64,000 nucleotides of DNA, from positions 744,001 through 808,000 of the forward strand of contig CAXXKC010000001.1 of assembly GCA_963674835.2 (NCBI GenBank). Reading direction: 5' to 3'. Shown here piece after piece: positions 39,347 to 48,748 of this stretch. The stretch comes from G963674835 sp963674835. GTDB lineage: Bacteria > Planctomycetota > Planctomycetia > Pirellulales > Thermoguttaceae. The translations under genes and the position numbers were made by a program. The notes beneath the pieces are model-generated. The model did no database searches and had not been told where the DNA came from. It saw only the letters and a list, made by a program, of their open reading frames with translations. Numbering within the stretch: the first letter of the stretch is position 1; each line of letters starts with the position of its first letter.

Positions 39347-39609
39347 GATCAACTCATCAGTGTCGTCGGACGTGCACCCGGCAGTTACCCCTGCCGGGAT
39401 AGCCCCAGTTCCTGGCGTTGTTCTGGCCGCTGGTCACTGGTGGGGCTGGAAAACCGACGGTAGGATCGTCCAAGGGCAGCCATTTTGAGGTCGAATCGGA
39501 GGGCCGACTGGAAGGTGGCGAACCGCCTTGCTAGTATAGTGAGGTTGTTGTCGTGAGGCGTGTGTATCCAATCGCGCTTCAAGTCGAGCATACGGACGAA
39601 AGGGACATC

Positions 39610-40830
39610 ATGAACAGCAGACGTGGGTTGACGGCGGCCATGTTGGTGGCATTGATCCTGGCTCTCGGACTATCGGCGAGTGCAGGCGAGTTCTTCTTCA
39701 AGGACGGCGACACGGTCGTCGTCATGGGGGACAGCATCACCGAGCAGCACCTTTACAGCAACTACCTGGAGGCCTGGACGTTGTTGCGATTCCCGTCGTG
39801 GAAGATCACGTTCCACAACGTCGGCATCGGTGGAGACCGGTCGCCAGGCGGCAACGGTCGGTTCGCTCGCGACGTGACGGAATACAAGCCCACGGCGTTG
39901 ACGATCGATTTCGGCATGAACGACGGTGCTTATCGCGCGTTCGACGAGTCCCTTTTCGCTACGTACATGGCCGGGTTGACGGGCATTGCCAAGCAGGCCA
40001 AGGAAGCGAAGATCCGCGTGGCGTGGATTACGCCCAGCCCCGTGGAGAAGAATGAAGACGGGCCGGCGATCGAGGGCTACAACCGCACGCTGGAGCGTTT
40101 CTCCGAGGGTGTGAAGAAGGTGGCCGCAGAATACGGTGGGCTCTTCATCGATCAATTTCACCCCTGCGTGGCGGCCCAGGAGAAGGCGCGTGCGGCAAAG
40201 GCCTCGAACCGTATCGGCGGCGGTGATGCGGTACATTTCGGCCCGCCGGGACAGGCGTTGATGGCCAGCGCGATCCTCAAGGGGATGGATTTCCCGACGC
40301 TCGTTGCCGCCGTCGAGATCGACGCCTCGGGCAAGGTCGGCAAGTGTGAGAACTGCAAGATTACCGACGCGGCTGCCACCAATGGCGGTGTGAAGTTCAC
40401 GCAGCTCGACGAGGCGCTGCCGTTCTTCCCAAGCGAAGCCGCCGCGATCCTCACGTGGTCGCCGATTCTGGAGGACCTGAACCAGTACACGCTGAAGGTG
40501 ACCGGTCTGGCTGAGGGCACGTACGACGTGCAGTTGGGCGGCAAGACCGTGGCACAGTACACGAGCGCGCAACTGGCCGCCGGGGTTAATCTCGCCGAAG
40601 CGGCACTGAAAAGCGGCCCGGTTGCCGATCAGGTGCAGGCGATCTGGAACGCGATCAAGGAGAAGAACCGGTTCAATCACGACCAAATCTACCGCGGCCT
40701 GGTTCTCAAAGGCAGCACCGACAAGGCCAAGATCGCCTCGCTCCGTGCCGAGGTCGCCAAGAAGGACGCTGAAATCCAGAAACTGCGCACGGTCGCACCG
40801 CATACTGTCGAGATCGTTCCCGCCAAGTGA
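39610..40830 (+). CDS. Secreted SGNH/GDSL hydrolase (carbohydrate esterase-like)
   Basis: 406 aa. The signal peptide is in MNSRRGLTAAMLVALILAL. The SGNH blocks are visible: VVMGDSITE (Ser, block I), NVGIGGDRSPGG (Gly, II), IDFGMNDGAY (Asn, III) and DAVHFGPPG (Asp-His, V). These hydrolases deacetylate polysaccharides or cleave other esters. A second domain of about 130 aa at the C-terminus ends in a short coiled coil (IASLRAEVAKKDAEIQKLR). The ATG follows AAGGGA. It is co-directional with the beta-helix gene 260 bp upstream. Confidence 0.88.
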   Translation: MNSRRGLTAAMLVALILALGLSASAGEFFFKDGDTVVVMGDSITEQHLYSNYLEAWTLLRFPSWKITFHNVGIGGDRSPGGNGRFARDVTEYKPTALTIDFGMNDGAYRAFDESLFATYMAGLTGIAKQAKEAKIRVAWITPSPVEKNEDGPAIEGYNRTLERFSEGVKKVAAEYGGLFIDQFHPCVAAQEKARAAKASNRIGGGDAVHFGPPGQALMASAILKGMDFPTLVAAVEIDASGKVGKCENCKITDAAATNGGVKFTQLDEALPFFPSEAAAILTWSPILEDLNQYTLKVTGLAEGTYDVQLGGKTVAQYTSAQLAAGVNLAEAALKSGPVADQVQAIWNAIKEKNRFNHDQIYRGLVLKGSTDKAKIASLRAEVAKKDAEIQKLRTVAPHTVEIVPAK

Positions 40831-40854
40831 TGCGGGCCATAACGCGTACCGGCC

Positions 40855-40884
40855 AACCCCACCGTGTGTAGTCACGATGGGGTT
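40855..40884 (+). terminator. Stem-loop after the SGNH hydrolase gene
   Basis: AACCCCACCGTG and CACGATGGGGTT pair over 12 positions with one G-T/A-C mismatch position and a 6-nt loop (TGTAGT), 24 bp after the stop codon. There is no T-run, so it may end or stabilise the transcript but is not a textbook intrinsic terminator. Confidence 0.45.
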
Positions 40885-41125
40885 CAGGTCGGCCGTGTAA
40901 TAACTCGATGGATCTGCATTTTGCGGAAGTTGGACGGCCCCGTCTGTCGCCTGAAGCAGCGACCAGCGTCGCCACGCCTGGCGTCGACGTCGCGATCCGT
41001 GCCATTTCCGCCAAATGATGTCCAACCAAGCCCGACAGACGCGCACCCCGCTTCGCCCGTGCATCTCGATATGATATATTCTCTGATGTTTTCGGACTGT
41101 CAGCAGCCTGCGTGCGAGTGGGGCA

Positions 41126-43303
41126 ATGAGCCAAGCGGACGAGATCACATTTGACTTGGAGCAGGAAGCGCAGGCGATCGCAGTGGCGCTGGGGCTCCCA
41201 GAGGCCAAGGTCAAGGCAGCCGCCAATTTGCTGGCCGAGGGTAACACGGTCCCTTTTGTGGCGCGTTATCGCAAAGAGCGCACCGGCGGTCTGGACGAAG
41301 CGGCTCTTCGCGCAATTGAGGATGCAGTCGACGCGGCCCGTGAGCTGATCGAGCGGAAAAACACCATTCTCAGGACGATTGCCGAGCAGGGCAAACTGGA
41401 CACCGCGCTGCGCGAAGCGATCCTCGCCTGCCGCGTGAAGAGCGAGCTGGAAGAGCTCTACCTGCCCTACAAGCCCAAGCGGCGCACCCGTGCGGCCATT
41501 GCCCGCCAGCGCGGACTCGACGGCCTGGCCGCGATTCTCAAGCGCCAGGTCAACCCGGGCGGATCGCGTGCCGACGTGTTGCGGCCGTACATCGATGCGG
41601 CGCGCGACGTGCCTGACGGTGAGACGGCCCTCCGCGGTGCTTGCGACATCGTTGCCGAGGAGTGGGCCGACGATGGTGACGTTCGCGGCGTGGCGCGAGA
41701 GTCGCTGCAACGTGGAATGCTGGTTTCCCGAGTTCGCCGCAACTGGGAGGGAAAGCCCGGCAAATTCGAGATGTATTACGACCACCGCGAGCCGCTGGCC
41801 AAGGCGCCGTCGCATCGCTACCTGGCCATGCGCCGCGGCGACGCCGAGGGGGTCCTGCGGTTGGCAATCGAAATCGACGAGGACTCGCTCATCCGCCGCT
41901 TGACCGGGCGACTGGTCACGAACCCAGCGTTCGTATTTCGGCAGGAACTGATCGAGACCGTAGCCGATTGCTGCCGGCGACTGCTGGTGCCTTCTTTGGA
42001 AGCGGCACTACTGTCGGAGAAGAAGGAATCTGCCGACGAGGAGGCAATCCAGGTTTTCGTGCAGAATCTGCGAGAGCTGCTGCTGGCCGCGCCGGCCGGA
42101 CCGCGGGTGGTGCTGGGCATCGATCCCGGGTTCCGCACAGGCTGCAAGGTAGCCGTGATCGACACTACGGGGAAGTTCCTCGAGCATGTCACGATCTACC
42201 CCACGCCGCCCCACAACAAGACCGATGAGGCCCGACGTGTGCTTCTCGCGCTTCTGGACCGGCACGGCGTAGAGCTCATCGCCGTGGGCAGTGGAACGGC
42301 CTCGCGCGAGACCGGTGCGTTCGTCGACTCGGTACTCCGCTCGAGCGGTGCGAAGGCGGCCAAAGTGACGGTGAACGAATCGGGTGCCTCGATCTACTCC
42401 GCCAGCGAGACGGCCCGAGCCGAATTTCCCGACCTGGACGTCACGGTGCGCGGGGCGATCAGCATCGCCAGGCGTCTGCAAGACCCGCTGTCCGAACTGG
42501 TGAAGATCGATCCCAAATCGATCGGGGTGGGCCAGTATCAGCACGATGTGAACCAGGTCAAGCTGCGCAAGATGCTCGACCGTCAAGTCGAGTCGTGTGT
42601 CAACCTGGTGGGGGTCGATCTGAACACGGCAAGCGCACAACTGCTCGGCTATGTGTCGGGTATTGGGCCCAAGATGGCAGAGTCGATCCGGGAATACCGC
42701 GACGCCCACGGCGCGTTTGCCAGCCGCCAGTCGCTGCTTTCCGTTCCGCGATTGGGCAACAAGGTGTTTCAGCAGGCGGCCGGATTCCTGCGAGTCCGCG
42801 GCGGGCAGGAGCCGCTGGACAACTCGGCCGTCCACCCGGAGAGCTATTACGTTGTCGAGAAGATGGCCCACGCCGCGGCGACAACCCCCAAATCGCTTGT
42901 CGGCAACACGAGCGCGATCCGCCAACTCGATCCCGGCCAGTTCGTCGACGAACGAGTCGGCATGCCCACGATTGCCGATATTCTGGCCGAGCTGGAGAAG
43001 CCGGGCCGCGATCCGCGGCAGCAGTTCCGTGTCGTTCGGTTCGCCGAAGGGGTCCACGAGATCGCCGACCTCCGTGAAGGCATGATCCTAGAGGGCGTCG
43101 TGACAAACGTCACGCGTTTTGGAGCCTTTGTCGACGTCGGCGTTCACCAGGATGGACTTGTCCACATCTCGGAGCTCGACCAACGATTCATCAACGATCC
43201 GTCCGAGGTCGTCGCGGTAGGCGATATCATCCGCGTGAAGGTTCTCCAGGTGGACTCCCAGCGCCAGCGGATCGCACTCTCTCGAAAGCAGGCCGGTTCC
43301 TAG
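41126..43303 (+). CDS. tex: Tex-family RNA-binding transcription accessory protein
   Basis: 725 aa with the usual Tex order: N-terminal helical domain (LLAEGNTVPFVARYRKERTG), YqgF/RNase H-like domain (VLGIDPGFRTGCKVAVIDTTG, quoted in part, about residue 330), helix-hairpin-helix repeats (YVSGIGPKMAESIREYRD; LLSVPRLGNKVFQQAAGFL), and a C-terminal S1 domain (EGVVTNVTRFGAFVDVGVHQ) at about 650-720. It binds nucleic acids and affects transcription and ribosome function in the cytoplasm. The length is slightly short but complete. The MFS-like gene starts 17 bp after its stop. Confidence 0.93.
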   Translation: MSQADEITFDLEQEAQAIAVALGLPEAKVKAAANLLAEGNTVPFVARYRKERTGGLDEAALRAIEDAVDAARELIERKNTILRTIAEQGKLDTALREAILACRVKSELEELYLPYKPKRRTRAAIARQRGLDGLAAILKRQVNPGGSRADVLRPYIDAARDVPDGETALRGACDIVAEEWADDGDVRGVARESLQRGMLVSRVRRNWEGKPGKFEMYYDHREPLAKAPSHRYLAMRRGDAEGVLRLAIEIDEDSLIRRLTGRLVTNPAFVFRQELIETVADCCRRLLVPSLEAALLSEKKESADEEAIQVFVQNLRELLLAAPAGPRVVLGIDPGFRTGCKVAVIDTTGKFLEHVTIYPTPPHNKTDEARRVLLALLDRHGVELIAVGSGTASRETGAFVDSVLRSSGAKAAKVTVNESGASIYSASETARAEFPDLDVTVRGAISIARRLQDPLSELVKIDPKSIGVGQYQHDVNQVKLRKMLDRQVESCVNLVGVDLNTASAQLLGYVSGIGPKMAESIREYRDAHGAFASRQSLLSVPRLGNKVFQQAAGFLRVRGGQEPLDNSAVHPESYYVVEKMAHAAATTPKSLVGNTSAIRQLDPGQFVDERVGMPTIADILAELEKPGRDPRQQFRVVRFAEGVHEIADLREGMILEGVVTNVTRFGAFVDVGVHQDGLVHISELDQRFINDPSEVVAVGDIIRVKVLQVDSQRQRIALSRKQAGS

Positions 43304-43319
43304 GGGAAACCGATGCGGA

Positions 43320-44513
43320 GTGTTCTTCATGTTCATGCAGATATGCCCGGCGCTCATGGACTGGAACGTATTCTTCGTGCTCTTTGCGGTGCTCTACGGC
43401 GCCGGGGAGCGCGGCTTCAGCGGCCTGGAGTGCGCCTGGCTCGGTGGCATCGGCCAATTGGCCTACATGGCGACCAGCCTCCTGGCAGGCTTGGTGCTTA
43501 CCCGGCGCAACGCGCGTGTTCTTCTTCTGACCAGCACCGTTGGCAGCACCGGGACGGGGATTGCCTGCCTGTTGCTGACTTCTTTTGCATTGCAGATGGC
43601 GACGCAAGTGTTGCTGTTCGTCTTCCTGGCCATCTTCTTCAACTCCTTCCAAACCTTCATGCGGGGTGAAACGGCGCCGGGCGGACTGGCCGCGACGGTG
43701 GGGCAATACACGCTGGCCTGGAGCGTCGGTGGCGCCGCCGGCTTCTTGAGCTCGGGGAGCCTTTACCGGCTTGGCAGCCCGGCTATGTGCACGGTGACGC
43801 TGCTCGTGGGAATGGTGATCCTAGTCACCCTGCTGCGACACCATCCTCGCCCGTACAACTTGGCCAGCACCGATGAGCATGCCGACGAGGCGCTGCCTGG
43901 CTCGCGAGCCGTGAACGGACGGTACATCCTGGTGGGCTGGTGCCTGATCTTCACGGCGATGTTTGTGCAGAGACCGCTGCAAAGCCTGTGGCCGGCGATG
44001 TGTGCTCGTGCGGCCATCCTGCCCTTTCTACCCGGGCTGGTGCTGTCGTTGCACATGTTGCTACAGGGGGTGTGGGGCCGCCGGGTGGCAGCGTTTGCGG
44101 CCTGGCGCTACCGCCGCGCGCCGCTGGTGGTCTTGCACCTTGCCGGCGTGGTTCTTCTCGGCCTGGCGTGGCTGAATCCCATCTTTCCGATGAGTGCCAC
44201 GGCGATTGTCGTATTGGGGCTGTACATGGGGTATGCGTATTTCACGGCCGTGTACTACGCCAGCAACTCCGGGCGGCGGTCGTTCAACATCGGGGTGAAT
44301 GAGTGTCTGGTCGGTTTGGGCTCGTTTGCCGGGCTGTTTGCGGCACAGTGGGGCCAGACGCTACTGGGGAACAGCAACGGTATGTATGCCGTATGCGCCG
44401 TGGCCCTTCTGGTGTCGATGCTCGTCCAGGTCTCGCTCGCTTCGTTCCGACCCGGCGAAGCGGCGGAGCCGGCCATTCCGGCGCCGGCCCTGCCAGGGCT
44501 GCCTGAACCTTGA
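43320..44513 (+). CDS. MFS-like membrane transporter
   Basis: 397 aa with about 11-12 hydrophobic segments (for example VLLLTSTVGSTGTGIACLLL and APLVVLHLAGVVLLGLAWL), a central cytoplasmic stretch rich in charged residues after helix 6, and a Pro/Ala-rich tail. The overall pattern is that of the major facilitator superfamily, but no substrate signature is seen. It starts 17 bp after tex and is probably translated from the same transcript. It converges with the sulfatase gene, with 99 bp between. Confidence 0.72.
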   Translation: MFFMFMQICPALMDWNVFFVLFAVLYGAGERGFSGLECAWLGGIGQLAYMATSLLAGLVLTRRNARVLLLTSTVGSTGTGIACLLLTSFALQMATQVLLFVFLAIFFNSFQTFMRGETAPGGLAATVGQYTLAWSVGGAAGFLSSGSLYRLGSPAMCTVTLLVGMVILVTLLRHHPRPYNLASTDEHADEALPGSRAVNGRYILVGWCLIFTAMFVQRPLQSLWPAMCARAAILPFLPGLVLSLHMLLQGVWGRRVAAFAAWRYRRAPLVVLHLAGVVLLGLAWLNPIFPMSATAIVVLGLYMGYAYFTAVYYASNSGRRSFNIGVNECLVGLGSFAGLFAAQWGQTLLGNSNGMYAVCAVALLVSMLVQVSLASFRPGEAAEPAIPAPALPGLPEP

Positions 44514-44612
44514 ACCAGACGATGGCTTGTCGCACCGCACATCGTCGAGGCCGGCTCCCGGCGAATCACCTGCCACTGAGGAACTGGCCTTCTTCCGTTA
44601 CCGCCGACAAGC

Positions 44613-46106
44613 TCACGGATCGGTCAGGTTGGGCGCCCAGAGGCCCGGTTGAATCTCCGGGGTTTGGCCGGAAGCTGGGAAGGTAACCTTGGTTGCCTCG
44701 CGAAGCTGGCGAGAAAGCTGGGCAACGGTTTCCGTGTGTGCCGGATCGTCGGCAAGGTTGGTCAATTCGCGTGGATCGGCGCCGTGGTCGTACAGTTCCC
44801 GGCCTTTATCGCCTTGGTCCCATTCCGTGTAGCGCCACCGCGGCGTGCGCAGGGTATAGCCGAAGAAGCGCGTCGCCGGTTTTCGGCCGCCACGGGTCAC
44901 CTGGCTCACCGTCCAGCCGCGGCCTGTGGTGCTCGGCTCGTTCAGCATGGGCACGAGGCTTTGCCCTTGGAGGTTTTCGGGTGCCTTCACGCCGCAGAGT
45001 TCGGCGAGGGTGGGGTAGAGGTCGATCAGCCCGACCGGGGCTTTGGCTACGCCTCCGCGAGCGCGCGTTCCCGGCGCGGCGATGATGAGAGGCACCCGCG
45101 TGCTGCCTTCGAAGAGACTCATCTTCTGCCAGAGTCCGTGCTCGCCCAAGTGATAGCCGTGGTCGCTTGTGAAGACAACTATCGTATTGTCGGCCAGTCC
45201 AAGGCGGTCGAGCGCATCGAGCACGTGGCCCACCTGCGCGTCCATGAAGGTCGTGGAGGCATAATATGCCTGAACGCACTGCCGGCGGAGATCGTCGGTG
45301 AGCTTGTCCTGTTCCTTCTTGTAGCTGCCCAGAGCGGGAGCCGGAAGGTCGGCCTGATCTTCCCGGACCCCCTGCACCACGGGCATGTCGTTGACCGGGT
45401 AGCGGTCGAAGTACGGTTTCGGCGATACGTACGGCGTATGCGGGCGGTAGAATCCGACGGCGAGGAAGAAAGGGCGGCTCTTCTGCCGCGCGCATCGCTC
45501 CAGAACCCACTCGGCATCGGCGGCCAACAGGCCATCGGTATGGTACTGATCGCTTCGGGGCGAAGCATACCAGCTCAACGTGCCGCCGAACTGGCCGGGA
45601 ATGAGGCTGAAGATGTGCGGCTCTTCCTCGAGTCGATCACAGCCGGCCGGGTTGAGCTCCAGCTCCCAAGACCCCGGATCATCGTGTCCGTTGGTGCCGA
45701 TCGATCTGGGAACGTTGTAGTGATACGCCTTGCCGATGCGACCTGCGAAGTACCCGGCCAGCCGAAACGCCTGGGGCAGGCTATGGTGCGAGGGAATCGT
45801 CTGGCGGAAGATCTGCTGGTTGGCGAGGATGCCGGTGGTGTTAGGGTACAGACCGGTGAGCATCGAGTTGCGGCTGGGCCCACAGAGCGGGAACTGGCAG
45901 TACGCGTGCTCGAACCGGACACCGCGGGCAGCGAGCCGATCGATGTTCGGCGTCTGAACCAGGGGATGCCCATAGCACTTCAAGGAAGTGTTCAGGTCGT
46001 CTGAAATAAGGAAGAGAACATTGGGCCGGGTGGTCTTCTCGCCAGCGAAGGCGGCGACAGGAGCCAGCGTGGCGGAGATGAGAAGTAGCGCGGTCAGCGG
46101 CTTCAT
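44613..46106 (-). CDS. Secreted S1-family sulfatase (iduronate-2-sulfatase-like)
   Basis: 497 aa with a signal peptide (MKPLTALLLISATLAPVAAF). Key residues: SDDLN (metal-binding Asp pair) and CGPSR at 75-79, the C-x-P-S-R motif whose Cys is converted to formylglycine. Then HHSLPQAFRLAGYFAGRIGK, FTSDHGYHLGEHGLWQKMSLFEGSTRVP (in part) and FFGYTLRTPRWRYTEW. The arrangement resembles iduronate-2-sulfatase-type enzymes that remove sulfate esters from glycans. A GGGAGGAA site precedes the ATG. It is last in a minus-strand run with the GH5-like pseudogene, sialidase and GxGYxYP genes. A maturase is needed from elsewhere. Confidence 0.92.
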   Translation of the reverse strand: MKPLTALLLISATLAPVAAFAGEKTTRPNVLFLISDDLNTSLKCYGHPLVQTPNIDRLAARGVRFEHAYCQFPLCGPSRNSMLTGLYPNTTGILANQQIFRQTIPSHHSLPQAFRLAGYFAGRIGKAYHYNVPRSIGTNGHDDPGSWELELNPAGCDRLEEEPHIFSLIPGQFGGTLSWYASPRSDQYHTDGLLAADAEWVLERCARQKSRPFFLAVGFYRPHTPYVSPKPYFDRYPVNDMPVVQGVREDQADLPAPALGSYKKEQDKLTDDLRRQCVQAYYASTTFMDAQVGHVLDALDRLGLADNTIVVFTSDHGYHLGEHGLWQKMSLFEGSTRVPLIIAAPGTRARGGVAKAPVGLIDLYPTLAELCGVKAPENLQGQSLVPMLNEPSTTGRGWTVSQVTRGGRKPATRFFGYTLRTPRWRYTEWDQGDKGRELYDHGADPRELTNLADDPAHTETVAQLSRQLREATKVTFPASGQTPEIQPGLWAPNLTDP

Positions 46107-46177
46107 GAGAGTTCCTCCCTTCGACGTGCAACGCTTTGTTTTTGCCCGAATCGCAATTGTGTAGAGTCTGACGTGGT

Positions 46178-47334
46178 TCAGGAACCGCGGTGAGACGGTT
46201 TGCCGGTGGCAGTTGGCATCGTCACCCGGCGGATGAACTCGACTTCCTTCTTACTGAATGGTGTACCGTCCTTGCGGAAGATGTCGTGGTGCCAGAGTGG
46301 CGGCTCGGCCGTGTACTGCTTCTGCCAAGAGTCCCAAGGATAGAGCGTCTGAGTCTTGCCGGCCACGAGCCCCCAGCAATAGGCGCCCACGTTCTGGTCG
46401 CGCAGGTAGGAAAGGACCGGATCGAACGTGCTGCCGTTGCCTCGCGCCATGAACTCGGTGCAGAGGATGGGCCGTCCGTAGGGGCGCAGATCAGTCACGC
46501 ACCGCTTCATGTCGTTGAGTGGACCGTAGCTGTGGAAGCTGATGACGTCGGACTGTTCCAGGCATAGACGCTGGATTGGAGTCCAACGCTCGGGCTTGTC
46601 CCAGCGGCCCTTCCAAACGCCCACTGTGACCGGCTGCGAAGGTTGGGCCTTGCGAGCCCAGGCAAAGACCTTTTCCAGAAGAGGCTGCACGCGTGCGGCC
46701 TTGTCGGGCAACTCAAGCTTCTGTCCTTGATCGCCATAGCTGATTCGATTCTCGTTTTCCGCTCGTTGAACAGGTCCCAGGCGTGGATGCGATCGTCCTG
46801 GGCGAAGCGGCCGAAGACGGCAGCCACATAGGGTTCCAATTTGTCGAGCTGAGCCGGGTGACTGAGGATTTCGCGGCCGGGGTCCTGAAGCCAACCGGAG
46901 TTGTGGACGTGTGGACGCGGCGAGCGTTGCTTGCCCGGCCGAGGCATAGGATCCCAACAACCATCGAAGAAGACGAACATGACGCCGATCTTATGCTTGT
47001 GCGCCAGTTCGAGGAACTTGTCCATGCGATCCAGGAAGCCACTGGGGTCCTGCTCCCAGGCGATGTGGTGCAAGAAGACTCGCACGCTGTTCATGCCGAT
47101 TCCCTCGGCCCAGCCGAGCTCGCGGTCGATCGTCGCGGGATCGAAGGTGTCGGCCTGCCACATCTCGAGTTGATTGATGGCCGTGCTGGGGGTGAAGTTG
47201 CAGCCCACCAGCCAACCGACCTTCTTCGACCAGGCCTGCGCCTGTTCCGGCGTCCAGCGAGAGCCTGCCGTGGCGGTGCACGCAAGTAGAGCAATCGCGA
47301 CAAGTAAGAGTACGCTGTTCTTGACCATCATCAT
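46178..47334 (-). pseudogene. GH5-like secreted glycosidase with a frameshift
   Basis: The start MMMVKNSVLLLVAIALLAC gives a signal peptide after a GAGGT site. Cellulase-like features: VGCNFTPSTAINQLEMWQ, NSVRVFLHHIAWEQDP, HAWDLFNE (the Asn-Glu acid/base). Immediately after this, at about 46761, the frame is lost. The other frame continues with ENENRISYGDQGQ, VTVGVWKGRW, DVISFHSYG and PILCTEFMAR (nucleophile Glu). Adding one C, so that GAGCGG reads GAGCCGG, rejoins the frames as LFNEPENENR. This is a one-base deletion: either a recent mutation or a sequencing/assembly error. Otherwise nothing is missing. Confidence 0.85.
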
Positions 47335-47508
47335 GATCTTGACCTCATCGGTGCGTGGGGACAAGGAACCTTCCTCAGGGACACGCGAAACGACCGAGCG
47401 ATTGCCGCCGCGCCCAACTCGGATTGTGAAGTGCAGTACGTCGGACCCCAGTGTAACAGACCGAGCGGCATTGAGACCAGTATGGCCGGTCATCTCGCAC
47501 GGACTCTC

Positions 47509-48690
47509 CTATCTGCTTCCCAGAGGACGGTTGATGGTTACCGGCGTGGCCAAGAGCTGCTTGAGATCGTGGCCTTCGGTGAGCCACGCCAAGTCGAACC
47601 GGGCCACCGCCACGGTTTCGTAGAGTTTCTTGACGCCCTTCTCGAAGAGCAGGTAGATATTGCCCTTGCCGTCGGCGGCCAGCGAGGAGTAGGCACTTGG
47701 GCCGGCGTAGATGAGGCGTTTCACCGGCCAGGTCTTTCCCCGATCGAAGCTCGCCCAGACGCTCATGCGAATTCGGTCCTTGCCGGGGTCGTCGGGCGTG
47801 CTGAAGACCATCACGTCCTTGCCGTCGGTGCATTTCAGCGGCAGTCGCACCAGCCCGGCGTTGCAGCCGTAGCTGGGTTCCGTGCCGTACTTGAAGTAGA
47901 AGGGCTGGCCCACCTCACGCAGCACATCGCAGACGCGCCAATCGACGTACATGGAGCCGCCGTCGTAACTCCAGGCAATTCGTCGGCGATGGTCGACCGA
48001 CATGTGCGACCGGGAGTTGTAGTAGACGTCGCCGTTTGACATTTCGGCAAGGGTGCCCTCGCCTGTGCCGGTTTGAACCGGCGCGCTGGTCTGCCAGGTC
48101 TTTCCGCCGTCGTCGCTGAAGAGCGACGTGTTGTAGTGGTACGGCCACCACTGGAGATCGTTGGTCCCCTTGGGCGGCATGATGCGCCCGGGCAGCAGCA
48201 GGCGTCCTTTGTACTGACCATGCTGCAGTGTAACGCCCGATTCCGAGGCGCTCGTTTCCACCGGAAGGCCATCAGGCGTGCCGTGCCCGTAGGGGTTTGG
48301 TTTGAGCACGATCGTTTCGCGCGTCCACGTCTTGCCATGGTCCTTGCTGCGCCACAGGTAGCCCTTGTTGGCAGCCACCATCAGCACGTCGCCCGTGGTC
48401 GTGTCGACAACGCTGCTTCCGCATGCATCGGACCCAACCTCCTGGACGGGGCTCCACGTGTTGCCGCCATCTTCGCTTCGGCGCAGGAGTCTTCCGCCCT
48501 TGGCGAAGGCGAGCACCGTCCCGTCGGTGGCGACGTCGATTTTCGGGATGCGCGTGTGCTCGAAGAGGTCCTGGATCTTCAGGTCTGGAGCCAACTCTTT
48601 CGTTTCTTCAGCGGTTGCCTGGCCGGTAATGCCCAGCACGAGCAATCCAACGGCGACAGTTGCGAATCGTCTCAGAGGGGTCGTATGCAT
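47509..48690 (-). CDS. Secreted sialidase (GH33-like, BNR repeats)
   Basis: 393 aa with a signal peptide (LRRFATVAVGLLVLGITGQATA). Four Asp-box repeats are visible: SEDGGNTWS, SKDHGKTWT, SDDGGKTWQ and SFDRGKTWP, spaced around a six-bladed propeller. The arginine of the FEHTRIPKIDV segment fits the family FRIP position. Exo-sialidases remove terminal sialic acids; some planctomycete relatives act on other sugars, so the substrate is uncertain. It lies 58 bp after the GxGYxYP gene on the same strand, probably in one operon. Confidence 0.85.
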   Translation of the reverse strand: MHTTPLRRFATVAVGLLVLGITGQATAEETKELAPDLKIQDLFEHTRIPKIDVATDGTVLAFAKGGRLLRRSEDGGNTWSPVQEVGSDACGSSVVDTTTGDVLMVAANKGYLWRSKDHGKTWTRETIVLKPNPYGHGTPDGLPVETSASESGVTLQHGQYKGRLLLPGRIMPPKGTNDLQWWPYHYNTSLFSDDGGKTWQTSAPVQTGTGEGTLAEMSNGDVYYNSRSHMSVDHRRRIAWSYDGGSMYVDWRVCDVLREVGQPFYFKYGTEPSYGCNAGLVRLPLKCTDGKDVMVFSTPDDPGKDRIRMSVWASFDRGKTWPVKRLIYAGPSAYSSLAADGKGNIYLLFEKGVKKLYETVAVARFDLAWLTEGHDLKQLLATPVTINRPLGSR

Positions 48691-48748
48691 CGGTTGTAAT
48701 CTCCAGATTCTGAGCGGCCGTAATCCTGCCGCATGAAGTACTTAAGGA

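Noticed and set aside
39670..41247. Minus-strand open frame of 525 codons
   Set aside because: Covers the complement of the SGNH hydrolase and the start of tex, both well supported. The frame has no motif or ribosome site.
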